Shown here piece after piece: positions 8,169 to 16,544 of a stretch of 37,178 bases of DNA. The notes under the pieces are model-generated. The model had not been told where the DNA came from and did no database searches. It saw nothing but the letters and a program-made list of their open reading frames with translations. Made by a program: the position numbers and the translations under genes. The DNA comes from Candidatus Oleihabitans oleiphilus (GTDB lineage: Bacteria; Atribacterota; Phoenicimicrobiia; Phoenicimicrobiales; Stramentimicrobiaceae): the NCBI GenBank assembly GCA_018054125.1, contig JAGPKD010000006.1, forward strand, positions 1 through 37,178, in the 5' to 3' direction. How positions within the stretch are numbered: the first letter of the stretch is position 1; every line of letters begins with the position of its first letter.

Positions 8169-8639
8169 CTATATTAAATCACGAACTACACAGTAAAAGT
8201 TTTTAAATACATCTCTACGACCGATTACTCCCACCAGCTTATTCTGACTGGTTACCGGTAAGGTATGTATGTTTCTATATTTCATTAAGCCGATAATTTC
8301 ATCCAGATTTCCTTCTGGGCTTACCGTAATAACTTCTGTGGACATGGCAAAACTAACTTTAGGCTGAGAATAATCACTACTATTATTTTTTAATATTTCA
8401 CCTGTTTTGATCATGTCCATGACCAGAAAAAGGTCATTAGCAGTGATTATACCGATAATTTCATTATCTTCTAAAACTGGGAAACCGCTAATTCTTTTAC
8501 TTATCATTAGCTCTGCTACATCTGCTAAGGTATCCTCTTTATTTACGGTAATAACCTCTTTGGTCATAATGTCTTTTGCTTTTATCTGTTTTAATCGAGC
8601 TGTTAATTCATCTAAGTTTAGGGATTTATAGTTGTTCAT
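8169..8639 (-). CDS. Tandem CBS-domain protein
   Basis: A 156-residue protein made of two CBS domains (about residues 18-75 and 88-150), each opening with the typical motif (DIMTKEVITVNKEDTLADVAELM; AMSTEVITVSPEGNLDEIIGLM). CBS pairs bind adenosyl ligands such as AMP, ATP or SAM and act as energy sensors. No catalytic or membrane domain is attached, so it would act on a partner. It converges on the PLP enzyme gene with a 12-base gap. GAGGT lies about 6 bases before the ATG. Its target is unknown. Confidence 0.88.
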   Translation of the reverse strand: MNNYKSLNLDELTARLKQIKAKDIMTKEVITVNKEDTLADVAELMISKRISGFPVLEDNEIIGIITANDLFLVMDMIKTGEILKNNSSDYSQPKVSFAMSTEVITVSPEGNLDEIIGLMKYRNIHTLPVTSQNKLVGVIGRRDVFKNFYCVVRDLI

Positions 8640-9029
8640 TTTTTACCTCATCTAAAAAAATTTTGTTATCGAGATATTCAGGGGAGGACTCCCCTGAAAC
8701 CCCTCTTTTAATATTATTGAGTATCTAGTATTTAGTATATAGTTTAAATGCTAGTTAAATAATAAAGAAAAATACCTTTCAAGAAAATGCTATCTTGTTT
8801 ACCAACAAGATATTCAAGGGGAATTCTTCCCCTTGAGAATCCCCTGAAAAAATACTAAATAAAAGTCAATATTTAATATACATTATTCTCTTTAATATCT
8901 TATTTTTGATATATAATCTTGGTATATTTAAGATTATCGAAATTGCTTGGCAATTACGATATTCAGGGGAGGTATCCCCTGAAACCCCTCTTTTATTAGT
9001 ATTGAGTATATAGTATTCAGTATATAGTT
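8640..9029 (-). repeat. Intergenic repeat island (two copies of the CAGGGG module, minus orientation)
   Basis: No gene is visible in this 390-base gap. It holds hairpin TTCAGGGGA/TCCCCTGAA (8677-8698); a 7-bp-period array (8716-8741); hairpin TATCTTGTT/AACAAGATA (8791-8812); an AAGGGG/CCCCTT hairpin (8816-8836); hairpin TATCGAAATTGC/GCAATTACGATA (8935-8961); a second TTCAGGGGA-type hairpin (8962-8983); and a second 7-bp-period array (8998-9026). The same modules appear inverted at 19481-19860 and 27465-28434. Confidence 0.85.
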
Positions 9030-9398
9030 TTAATCAGGTAATAACTCCTTGATTTTTTTAATAAAATCATTGATATCATAAGGTTTTGCTACAAACAGGG
9101 TAGCACCAATATCATAGATATTCTGCTCTAAATTGACTTTACTGGTTTGAATGATTACTGGAATATCACTAAAGTCTTTGTGTTTTTTTATCTCCTGTAA
9201 TAACTGTATACCATTCATAGTCCCCTGGAGGGTAATAGAAGAGATAATTAAATCAACCCATTTTCTTTTTAAAATCATTATAGCATCGATGCCATTATAG
9301 ACCACATCGACAATATAATTTTCTGCCTCCAGATTACTCTTTAGTCTTTCTGCATGGATAACATCTCCATCAACGATAAGAACTTGTCTTCTAACCAT
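9030..9398 (-). CDS. Degenerate (pseudo-)receiver domain protein
   Basis: A 122-residue stand-alone CheY-like receiver fold: VLIVDGD at strand 1, PVIIQTSK at strand 4 (T85), FVAKPYD at strand 5 (K105). The phosphoacceptor Asp is missing. The strand-3 block reads VDLIISSITLQGTMNG, so Ser54 stands where PDLIILD has its Asp, and the first acidic pair is D10-G11 instead of D-D. It therefore should not be phosphorylated in the normal way. It overlaps the GH65 gene by 8 bases (9391-9398), so translation is probably coupled. A binding or regulatory role in the trehalose/GH65 operon is an inference; no histidine kinase is near. Confidence 0.85.
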   Translation of the reverse strand: MVRRQVLIVDGDVIHAERLKSNLEAENYIVDVVYNGIDAIMILKRKWVDLIISSITLQGTMNGIQLLQEIKKHKDFSDIPVIIQTSKVNLEQNIYDIGATLFVAKPYDINDFIKKIKELLPD

Positions 9399-11889
9399 TT
9401 ACTTCTCCATTTCTTTTCAAAAGAAAGGTATATTCTTTATTCAGGTTTAATAGGTATTCTTTATTGCTAATAATGATTTTTTCCTGATATTCTTTCGGTA
9501 CTGATTGGGCGGCGGTTAAAACAATATTAACCTTATATCTTTCTATTTCTAAGCTATACCAGATATCTTTATATTTTATTTTAAAATAAATAGATTTCCA
9601 TTTTTTAGGGAGATCAGGGTTTATGTTTATTATACCATTAATCAGGTTAACACCGGCATATCGCTTCAGGGCAATATTTACAGAACCACCCATTACCCCG
9701 GTATGAATACCTTCGGGGGTAGTTCCACCCTGAATGTCATTAATATCGGAGTTCAGCACCTCGCAATACCATTTCCATGATTGTTTAGACTTCCCCAGAA
9801 TATCTGAGAGATAACAATGTACTACTAAGCTTAGGGTAGAACCATGGGAAGTTCTTTGTACATAATAGTCGTAATTTTTTCGTAGAATTTCTTTATCAAA
9901 TCGGTATCCTAAACGATGGAAAATTTCCTGAAGCTCTGATAAAGAAAATAAATAGGGCAACATAAGGGTATCAGCCTGTTTGGCAACTTTATAATCATTG
10001 GGTGATTTTCCTTCTGCTTTTAAGATACGATCCATTCTCTGGATATTACCATATTTCTTTCTATAAGCATTCCAGTTCAATTCTTTTAAAGCAAAATAAC
10101 CATCGAACTGACTTATAATACCATCTTCATTCATAATGATGTTCATCTTTTTGGTAATATCTTCCCAAAGTACTAATTCTTCTTGATTAATTTTTAATTT
10201 TTTTAGCAACTCCTCTTTATTTTTTTGAGGAAGAATTGCTGATATCAACTCCAGTGCTCTTCTTAAAGTCCAGACAATCATAATATTGGTATAGGCATTA
10301 TCTTTAAAACCAGCTTCAGTTGCACCGGGAAGTTTTTCGTGAAATTCATCTGCGCCCATTAACCCTTTAGTATGGTATCTTTTATCTTCAGAATCATAGT
10401 AAGCTAAACTGCCCCCGAATTGGGCAATGGAAAGGAAAAGTTCAGCTCCATACTTAGATAGAAAATCAAAATCTTGGGCTATTTTCCAGTGTTCCCATAT
10501 ACTGTAAGCTATAGCAAAGGAAATATGTCTTTGGTTTCTACTATAATCAGGTCCCCATTTACCAGATTTAGGGTTAAGATGAATTAGTTGTGTTTCCTCT
10601 TCCCCGGTTGAACCACTTTGCCAGGGGAACATAGCCCCCCTATAACCGTTTTCACTGGCATACCTTCTAGCCTGTTCTAACCGTCGATAGCGATAGAGCA
10701 GGGTAGATTGGGTAATCTCTGGTAAACGAAAGTCATACATGGGTAAGATAAATATTTCATCCCAGAAGATATGCCCTCGATAGGCCTCTCCAGATAATCC
10801 TCTGGCCGGAATACCTACATCCAATTTAGTATTATGGGGAGAGGCAGTTTGTAAGAGATGAAATATATGCAGTCTTAAGGCTTTTTGGGAAAAGGAATCT
10901 CCTTCTGTTACCATATCAAACATATTCCACAGATAAGACCAAGCTTCTTTATGTGAGGTGAGCAGTAATGAAAATTTAGGAGAAGGTGGTCTTTGAACTT
11001 CTTCAATGGTACTGTTTAGAGGAGCTTCTGTATCATTATCCCGTGAGGTATAAATAGAGACAGTTTTTTCCACAGTATATCTCTCTTTTTTTCTTACCTG
11101 AATTTTAAAATCCTGAAAGATAGCTTTTTCTTCTTGTTGAGTAGCAGTGGAAATCAAATTTACTCTTTGACCATTATTGTTGATATATAGCAAGGAGGCG
11201 AGGGCAATAGTTATGTGTGATTGATTGGTCAGCACAGATAAATAGCTACCATTATCGGAAAAATTGCCAACTTTTCCTGCTGTTAGATGTAAGGAGTTTA
11301 AGTCTCGGTATCTTTCTACTCCCTTATTTTCAACATTACCATCTAAACCAGAGCGGATGGTAATTTCACCATCATAGTTTTCTGGGATAAGAGAGTACTC
11401 CTGAGCCACCAGATGCCTGTTACCCATATGCACTAAGCGCCGGGTTTGTACCGTAGTTATTTTACCGGAATTTTCTTTAATGCTATAATTTCTAATTAAT
11501 ATCGCATCTTTTAGGTCTAATTTTTGATAATAGGAGATAATATTGTCAACAGTGGGTATGATCCATCTCTGGTTATCTGCAGTTTTAAAAGTCAGAGGTA
11601 GCCAGTTAGGACAATTCACTAAATCTTCATTGGTGATAGTTTTACCGGCGATATTACTTTCTAATTTATTATAAACTCCTGCCAGGTAGGTTCCAGGATA
11701 ATGAATCCGGGAAGCAGAGGATTCTGTTATAGCACCTCTGGTACCCAGATAACCATTTCCTAAAGTACACAAAGCTTCTCTCAGTTTTTCCTGGCCGGGC
11801 TCAAAGTTAAAATATTCTAAGGACCAGGGAGATGAGTTATTATTATTTTTTAAATGGTTATTTATTAGTAATTGTAATAACCTGTTCAA
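9391..11889 (-). CDS. Glycoside hydrolase family 65 (trehalose/kojibiose/maltose phosphorylase type)
   Basis: 832 residues with the GH65 layout: N-terminal beta-sandwich (TLGNGYLGTRGA at residue 42), linker helices, then an (alpha/alpha)6 barrel. GLSGEAYRGHIFWDEIF (from residue 364) lines the sugar site. GADEFHE carries E515, the expected general acid. HGSTLSLVVH and TTPEGIHTGVMGGSVN follow. Family members split an alpha-linked disaccharide with inorganic phosphate to beta-glucose-1-phosphate; a few are hydrolases. The start is TTG at 11889, inside the end of the upstream gene (32-base overlap), with GAGGT about 12 bases before it. The upstream beta-phosphoglucomutase-like domain would use the product. 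The frame is +1 relative to that gene; see the A7 tract at 11894-11900. Confidence 0.85.
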   Translation of the reverse strand: MNRLLQLLINNHLKNNNNSSPWSLEYFNFEPGQEKLREALCTLGNGYLGTRGAITESSASRIHYPGTYLAGVYNKLESNIAGKTITNEDLVNCPNWLPLTFKTADNQRWIIPTVDNIISYYQKLDLKDAILIRNYSIKENSGKITTVQTRRLVHMGNRHLVAQEYSLIPENYDGEITIRSGLDGNVENKGVERYRDLNSLHLTAGKVGNFSDNGSYLSVLTNQSHITIALASLLYINNNGQRVNLISTATQQEEKAIFQDFKIQVRKKERYTVEKTVSIYTSRDNDTEAPLNSTIEEVQRPPSPKFSLLLTSHKEAWSYLWNMFDMVTEGDSFSQKALRLHIFHLLQTASPHNTKLDVGIPARGLSGEAYRGHIFWDEIFILPMYDFRLPEITQSTLLYRYRRLEQARRYASENGYRGAMFPWQSGSTGEEETQLIHLNPKSGKWGPDYSRNQRHISFAIAYSIWEHWKIAQDFDFLSKYGAELFLSIAQFGGSLAYYDSEDKRYHTKGLMGADEFHEKLPGATEAGFKDNAYTNIMIVWTLRRALELISAILPQKNKEELLKKLKINQEELVLWEDITKKMNIIMNEDGIISQFDGYFALKELNWNAYRKKYGNIQRMDRILKAEGKSPNDYKVAKQADTLMLPYLFSLSELQEIFHRLGYRFDKEILRKNYDYYVQRTSHGSTLSLVVHCYLSDILGKSKQSWKWYCEVLNSDINDIQGGTTPEGIHTGVMGGSVNIALKRYAGVNLINGIININPDLPKKWKSIYFKIKYKDIWYSLEIERYKVNIVLTAAQSVPKEYQEKIIISNKEYLLNLNKEYTFLLKRNGEVNG

Positions 11890-13492
11890 AGAATTTTTTT
11901 ACCTCTTCCGGTGATGTAAGACGAAAATCAGCAGAGGATGGTTTTTCTGGGTCATCTGTTACTAAAATGGCAGTACCTCTGGTGATAACAGTTCGAAAAG
12001 CATACTCATCGGTAGTATCATCTCCAATATAAAATACTGAGGAATCACTCCAGGTTATGCCAAGGGCATTCATTATCCACCTTACCGCTTTCCCTTTATC
12101 CCAATCAATATTGGGAAGAATTTCCAAGACTTTTTTACCTTCTAATATTCTCAACTCATCATTTTTTTGTATTATATCATTTACTGTTTTTTTAATATAT
12201 TGTAAATCTAGGGCGCTTTTTACTTTACGATAATGGACTGCTACGCTAAATTTTTTCTCTTCAATCAGAGTCCCTGCTATATTTTGCAGTCTTTCTTTTA
12301 ATTGGTTAGTGATACTGGAAATAAGGGGGATAGTTTTTTTGGCTTCCGGTTGAATCATGCTGAAGCCAGCCGGTCCCTCAATATCAAATCCATGACTACC
12401 AGCATAAAATATACCCTTAATACCAACCAGATTCTGGACATCCTCTCTCATCCTGCCACTAACGATTGCCACAGTATGGATTTTAGCTAATGTTTCTACT
12501 GTTTTTTTCATATCAGAAGAAATAATGGCCAATTCAGGACTTTCCACAATGGGTGTTAAAGTTCCATCATAATCTAAAAAGAAAGTCATCTTTTGCTTAG
12601 TAGTAATTACTGCTTTACCGGTACGTTGGTAATAAGGATTAATAAAAATATTTTTTCCTCTGCTAAGTTCCTGAGATAGGATAGCAGGGGCCTGCTTTAG
12701 ATTATCAAAGCACAAAAAGAAAGGCTTTGGTTTCCGATAAAACCAGTTATTTATTATGTCAATGCTGATTTCGGATAAATCTGGCACTACCAAATCAGCT
12801 CCCTGTTTTGCCAGCTCTTTTTCATTATTTTCCCTGGCTACTCCCAGTACCAGACCAAATCCTCCATTTCTACCTGCTTCTACTCCGGAAGTAGCATCTT
12901 CAACCACTACTGAGTTTTCAGGGAGGGTTCCCAAATTTTTTGCTGCAGTTACAAATATATCACCTTCTGGTTTACCCTTAAGCTTAAGTTTTGCAGAAAC
13001 AATTCCGTCTACCATGGTATCAAATAGGCCTTCCAGGTTTACCGATTTTAAAATGGCCTGGCAATTTTTAGAAGAGGAAGCCACTCCAATCTTAATTCCA
13101 CTTTTTTTTAAATCTTTAATAAGACTGATAGTTGAAGCAAAAACCTCTGCCCCTTCTTCCTTCAATAATTTAGCGAATAATTGATTCTTTTTGTTACCTA
13201 TCCCGCAAATTGTTTCTTTATCTGGAGAATCAGAGGGATCTCCATAGGGGAGGTAAATATTACGTGATTCTAAGAAGTTTTGTACTCCCTGATAGCGCGG
13301 TTTGCCATCCACATAAGTCAGGTAATCCTTGGGTAAGGAGAATTCTTGGAAGGGCTCTTTATCCCTTTTTTCTCTTAATTTAAGATATTCATCAAAAACT
13401 TTTTTCCAGGCGTGAGCATGTAAAGTTGCAGTTTTAGTTACAACACCATCTAAGTCAAATATAACGGATTGAAAAGCAAGCTCTTTTTCCAT
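11858..13492 (-). CDS. Fused beta-phosphoglucomutase-like HAD + trehalose-6-phosphate phosphatase
   Basis: 544 residues in two HAD modules. Residues 1-250: beta-phosphoglucomutase-type, with nucleophile D13 and acid D15 in IFDLDGVVT, the YVDGKPRYQGVQNFLESR cap, and VVVEDATSGVEAG. Residues 300-540: OtsB-type, with D307/D309 in FFLDYDGTLTP, IVSGR, AGSHGFDIEG and FYIGDDTTDEYAF. The second removes phosphate from trehalose-6-phosphate; the first would convert beta-glucose-1-phosphate to glucose-6-phosphate. With the overlapping GH65 gene this reproduces the domain order of mycobacterial OtsB1 (Rv2006), which is one polypeptide. The end EEVKKFFEQVITITNK looks like a natural TPP end, so the split may be real. 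Confidence 0.88.
   Translation of the reverse strand: MEKELAFQSVIFDLDGVVTKTATLHAHAWKKVFDEYLKLREKRDKEPFQEFSLPKDYLTYVDGKPRYQGVQNFLESRNIYLPYGDPSDSPDKETICGIGNKKNQLFAKLLKEEGAEVFASTISLIKDLKKSGIKIGVASSSKNCQAILKSVNLEGLFDTMVDGIVSAKLKLKGKPEGDIFVTAAKNLGTLPENSVVVEDATSGVEAGRNGGFGLVLGVARENNEKELAKQGADLVVPDLSEISIDIINNWFYRKPKPFFLCFDNLKQAPAILSQELSRGKNIFINPYYQRTGKAVITTKQKMTFFLDYDGTLTPIVESPELAIISSDMKKTVETLAKIHTVAIVSGRMREDVQNLVGIKGIFYAGSHGFDIEGPAGFSMIQPEAKKTIPLISSITNQLKERLQNIAGTLIEEKKFSVAVHYRKVKSALDLQYIKKTVNDIIQKNDELRILEGKKVLEILPNIDWDKGKAVRWIMNALGITWSDSSVFYIGDDTTDEYAFRTVITRGTAILVTDDPEKPSSADFRLTSPEEVKKFFEQVITITNK
11894..11900 (-). other. A7 homopolymer at the junction of the HAD-TPP and GH65 frames
   Basis: On the minus strand the HAD-TPP gene reads GAG GTA AAA AAA TTC. 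Removing one A would put it in frame with GH65 (GTA AAA AAT TCT TTG AAC). The site is therefore a candidate for transcriptional slippage, a reversible indel, or a sequencing error. A -1 ribosomal shift here would hit TGA after two codons, so that mechanism would not create the fusion. Confidence 0.6.
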
Positions 13493-13738
13493 TAATTACC
13501 TCTTTTCCCCGTGCTTGAAATAAGGCGTAGTAAAATTTAAAATTACTGTTTAATTCTTTATGATAATAAGTTTACCTATTATAACTGATATGTCAAATGT
13601 TTCCGGGTGAGCTTGCAAAATTATTTATAATATGGCATATTATTTTAATAACTATAAAAAAAATCAATGAGATTACCGCTTGAGGTTAAAAAAGTGTCGT
13701 TAATCTAATCAGTTAGAAAAAGATGAAAGAGATGGTAG

Positions 13739-15013
13739 ATGTTTATGTTTAGAGTAAAAGAAAAAAAAGTCATTAATAATTTAGGTATTAATGTAAAAAT
13801 GTTAACAATTATTAAAGTTTTCTTATTTTTGCTGATTAGTATGATTGTATTTATTGCTTCCTCTTTTTCTACTTGTGCTAATATACCGAAAGTAAAACTT
13901 GGTAATGAAGTTTTATTGGAAGATTATTTTCAGCTAATTGAAGGTAAAAAAGTAGGACTCATCACCAATCATACCGGAGTAGACAGCCAAGGGGTAAGCC
14001 TTATTGACAACCTCCTTGCTACCGGTAGAGTAAAACTGATAGCCCTTTATGCCCCAGAACATGGTCTTGATGGAAAAGCTCGTGCTGGCGCTCAGCTAGG
14101 TTACTACATACATCCCCATTATGATATCCCGGTCTATAGTCTTTACGGAAGCGCCAGAATGCCTACTCAGGAAATGTTATTAATGATAGAGGTATTACTT
14201 TTTGATATTCAGGATATCGGAGCTCGTACTTACACTTATATGTCTACTCTGCAATATTGTATGGTAGCTGCAGAGAAATATAATAAACCAATTATAGTGC
14301 TGGATAGACCGAATCCCTTAGGTGGTGTGATTGTAGAGGGCCCGGTGGTAGAAGATGGTTTTAAGTCATTTGTGGGAGTAGATAATCTGCCTATGGCTCA
14401 TGGTATGACGGCAGGAGAATTAGCTCAATTTTATAATCGTAATATTGGAGCTGATTTGACCGTTATTCCTATGGAAGGATATCATAGGGCTATGTCTTTT
14501 GCTGATACCGGACTTCCTTTTGTGCCTACTTCACCCAATATTCCTGATCTTGATTCAGTTTATGGCTATCTGGCAACCGGATTGGGTGAAGGAACCGGTG
14601 TTTTTCAAAGAGACCAATTCCGATGGATTGGTGGTAATGGTCTGGATTCATACCAGTATGCTGAACTTCTAAATAAGGCAGGATTACCTGGTGTATGGTA
14701 CATACCGGAAGACCGTGCTGAAGCAGGAGGAGTTCGCTTAGCAATTTACGATTATTATACCTTTAACCCTGCTAAGAGTGGTATCTATGCCCTGGCTTAT
14801 GCCTTTATGTTGGGTAATTTTCAAGTCCCTAAGAGTACACCTGGCAATATAGTTATGTTTGACAAAATTATGGGTACTGATAAGATTGGTCGTTATCTGG
14901 AAGAAAAGGCTACTCCTCAAAAGATTGTTGCTTATTACACACCTGAGTTAGAAAAATTTAAAGAGATGCGGAAACAGTATCTCATCCCCGCCTACCAACC
15001 ACCCGACAATTGA
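13739..15013 (+). CDS. Exported NamZ-like exo-beta-N-acetylmuramidase (DUF1343, GH171)
   Basis: 424 residues: an N-terminal hydrophobic export segment (about residues 21-46, FLFLLISMIVFIASSFS) followed by the full DUF1343 domain. Family blocks are GLITNHTGVD, YAPEHGLDGKARAGA, VLLFDIQDIGARTYTY, VLDRPNPLGG, MAHGMTAGELA and the GEGTG loop. NamZ-type enzymes release N-acetylmuramic acid from the end of peptidoglycan fragments, in cell-wall recycling. It is alone, divergent from the trehalose operon across a 246-base gap. The start is uncertain: ATG 13739, 13745 or 13799 (the last giving a shorter signal). No MurNAc kinase or transporter is near. Confidence 0.85.
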   Translation: MFMFRVKEKKVINNLGINVKMLTIIKVFLFLLISMIVFIASSFSTCANIPKVKLGNEVLLEDYFQLIEGKKVGLITNHTGVDSQGVSLIDNLLATGRVKLIALYAPEHGLDGKARAGAQLGYYIHPHYDIPVYSLYGSARMPTQEMLLMIEVLLFDIQDIGARTYTYMSTLQYCMVAAEKYNKPIIVLDRPNPLGGVIVEGPVVEDGFKSFVGVDNLPMAHGMTAGELAQFYNRNIGADLTVIPMEGYHRAMSFADTGLPFVPTSPNIPDLDSVYGYLATGLGEGTGVFQRDQFRWIGGNGLDSYQYAELLNKAGLPGVWYIPEDRAEAGGVRLAIYDYYTFNPAKSGIYALAYAFMLGNFQVPKSTPGNIVMFDKIMGTDKIGRYLEEKATPQKIVAYYTPELEKFKEMRKQYLIPAYQPPDN

Positions 15014-15052
15014 TTAAAGATAATAATTAAAAATAGAATCTTTAATGATACG

Positions 15053-15079
15053 ATAAGATATTTTAGGACATTATCTTAT
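15053..15079 (+). terminator. Possible bidirectional terminator between convergent genes
   Basis: ATAAGATA (15053-15060) pairs with TATCTTAT (15072-15079) around 11 bases, in the 108-base gap between the convergent NamZ-like and LOG genes. The stem is AT-rich and weak, and no long T-run follows. Confidence 0.35.
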
Positions 15080-15121
15080 TGCTTTCAAATATAATAAGAT
15101 AAAACTAATAACAATCTATAA

Positions 15122-15949
15122 TTACAGGTAAAGTCTGGTGAGTTCTCTTGTTAAATAAGAGAAGGCCTCCTCAACGGTATCACAAAATTTCATCAAATTA
15201 AGATCGGACTTGCTAATAGTGCCGTATTTTAGCATTACTTCAAAATTAATAACCTGATTCCAGTATTCTGAGCCATAGATAATAATAGGTAATTGCTTTT
15301 CTAATTTTTTGGTCTGCAGCAGAGTTAACACCTCAAATAATTCATCAAGCGTACCAAAGCCACCAGGGAAAATCACTAATCCTTTGGCCAAATAAACAAA
15401 CCAGTATTTTCGCATAAAAAAATAGTGAAATTCAAAATTAAGTTCAGGAGTTATATATTGATTGGGATATTGTTCCATCGGGATACTAATGTTAAGACCG
15501 ATTGATTTTCCCCCAGCCTCTTTAGCGCCCCTATTAGCTGCTTCCATTATTCCCAATCCTCCGCCTGAGCAGACGATAAAACGAGAATTTGAATTGAGAG
15601 ATTTAGACCAACTGGTCAGGCGTTTGGCCAGTTCAATGGCGTCCTGATAGTATCTGGAAAGAAATACTTGATTTTTGGCAACTTCTAATTCTTCCTCTAA
15701 TTGTTTTTTATCCTGACAGTCACCAGAGGCCATTCTTTCTTTTATTTGCTCCAGGTATCTTCTGGCTTCAGAAGGTGGTTTGGTGCGTGCTGAACCGAAA
15801 AAAACAATAGTATCATTAATTTTATACTTCTGAAAACGCTGCATAGGTTCTAATAATTCTGCTAAGATACGAATAACCCGGGCGTCTCTGCTATTAATAA
15901 AATCTAAATTTTTATAGGCTTTTTCTGCTTTTGACAATTTTTTATTCAT
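15122..15949 (-). CDS. LOG-family nucleotide-binding protein (TIGR00730 type)
   Basis: A 275-residue Rossmann-fold protein with the LOG signature PGGFGTLDELFEVLT and the earlier block CSGGGLGIMEAANRGAKEAGG. LOG proteins cleave the N-glycosidic bond of nucleoside 5'-monophosphates (in plants and some bacteria, cytokinin nucleotides). An N-terminal extension of about 75 residues with charged helices (LEQIKERMASGDCQDKKQLEEELE) makes it longer than the minimal 180-residue form, closer to the longer nucleotide nucleosidases. The exact substrate is not readable. Convergent with the NamZ-like gene and not in an operon. Confidence 0.85.
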   Translation of the reverse strand: MNKKLSKAEKAYKNLDFINSRDARVIRILAELLEPMQRFQKYKINDTIVFFGSARTKPPSEARRYLEQIKERMASGDCQDKKQLEEELEVAKNQVFLSRYYQDAIELAKRLTSWSKSLNSNSRFIVCSGGGLGIMEAANRGAKEAGGKSIGLNISIPMEQYPNQYITPELNFEFHYFFMRKYWFVYLAKGLVIFPGGFGTLDELFEVLTLLQTKKLEKQLPIIIYGSEYWNQVINFEVMLKYGTISKSDLNLMKFCDTVEEAFSYLTRELTRLYL

Positions 15950-16343
15950 AGAATTTAACTATGCTTTCTATAATATATTTAAGGGGAATTCTTACCCTCT
16001 TTAGAGGGGTGTCCCGCAGGGACAGGGTGTTTCCCTTGAGAACCTTTAAATTAACTTTAAGGTAATAGTTATCACCCTCACCTTACCTCTCCCTTCTAAG
16101 GGAGAGGAATATGGTATTAGAATATTATATTCTTTAAATTAAGGATAAAGATTTTTAAGAATTAGGAATTGTTAAAATCCTATACCTTAAAATATTATTT
16201 GTCAAGAAATGAATTATCTTCCATTATTTTTCTGTTAAAATTATGCTGTAGATTAGAAAACTGAGCGTCTGCCGAAAATCTGCTTGATTAAACATGAAAC
16301 ATATATTATAATAAAAAGCAATTAATAAATAAAGTTCATTCAG
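15950..16343 (+). repeat. Repeat island upstream of the tungstate operon
   Basis: No gene is visible. 15981-16043 is an inverted copy of the GGTTCTCAAGGGAAACACC...CCCCTCT module seen again at 19481-19546, 27465-27521 and 28081-28138. 16071-16108 is a copy of the CTCTCCCTT/AAGGGAGAG module. The remaining sequence to 16343 is AT-rich and probably contains the promoter of the riboswitch transcript, which I could not place. Confidence 0.75.
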
Positions 16344-16453
16344 CTAACATACTCCGAGCTATTACACCTAATACTGAAGTGATGGTGGATAGCCGACAGG
16401 GAATAAGTGGAAACATTTATTCCTCCCATGTTTGGAAAGGAGGTTGATATTAG
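16344..16453 (+). ncRNA. Moco-family riboswitch candidate (molybdenum/tungsten cofactor RNA)
   Basis: The sequence carries the features I recall for the Moco RNA motif. The first strand is ACTCCGAGC (16351-16359). Next comes a stem in which GCTAT (16358-16362) pairs with ATAGC (16389-16393) and CACC with GGTG. Then comes GCCGACAGGGA (16392-16402), a long stem GGAATAAGTG/CATTTATTCC capped by GAAA (16400-16423), and finally GGAAAGGAGG (16434-16443). CTCC and GGAG close the core. It sits directly before a terminator and tupA, as expected for an RNA that senses molybdenum or tungsten cofactor. The long third stem argues for the Moco form over the reduced tungsten-cofactor form. Assigned from memory of the consensus, without a covariance search. 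Confidence 0.75.
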
Positions 16454-16468
16454 GGAAATATATTAACC
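16442..16468 (+). promoter_or_regulatory. Anti-terminator hairpin of the riboswitch
   Basis: GGTTGATAT (16442-16450) pairs over 9 bp, with one G-U, with ATATTAACC (16460-16468). This uses the left arm of the terminator (16465-16473) and the last bases of the aptamer's closing strand. Aptamer and anti-terminator therefore exclude each other, predicting an OFF switch when ligand is bound. Confidence 0.65.
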
Positions 16469-16495
16469 AACACCAGACACAGTGTTGGTTTTTTT
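16465..16495 (+). terminator. Intrinsic terminator in the tup leader
   Basis: AACCAACAC (16465-16473) pairs perfectly with GTGTTGGTT (16482-16490) and is followed at once by a T-run (16489-16495). It lies 50 bases before tupA and after the riboswitch core, so it acts as the expression platform. Confidence 0.88.
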
Positions 16496-16544
16496 ATTAA
16501 TTTTAGGTCATTATATTAACTAATTCAGAAAGGAAATAGATTTT

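Noticed and set aside
11894-11900. Programmed -1 ribosomal frameshift (A AAA AAA)
   Set aside because: The -1 frame meets TGA after two codons, so it would not join GH65; only a +1-type change would.
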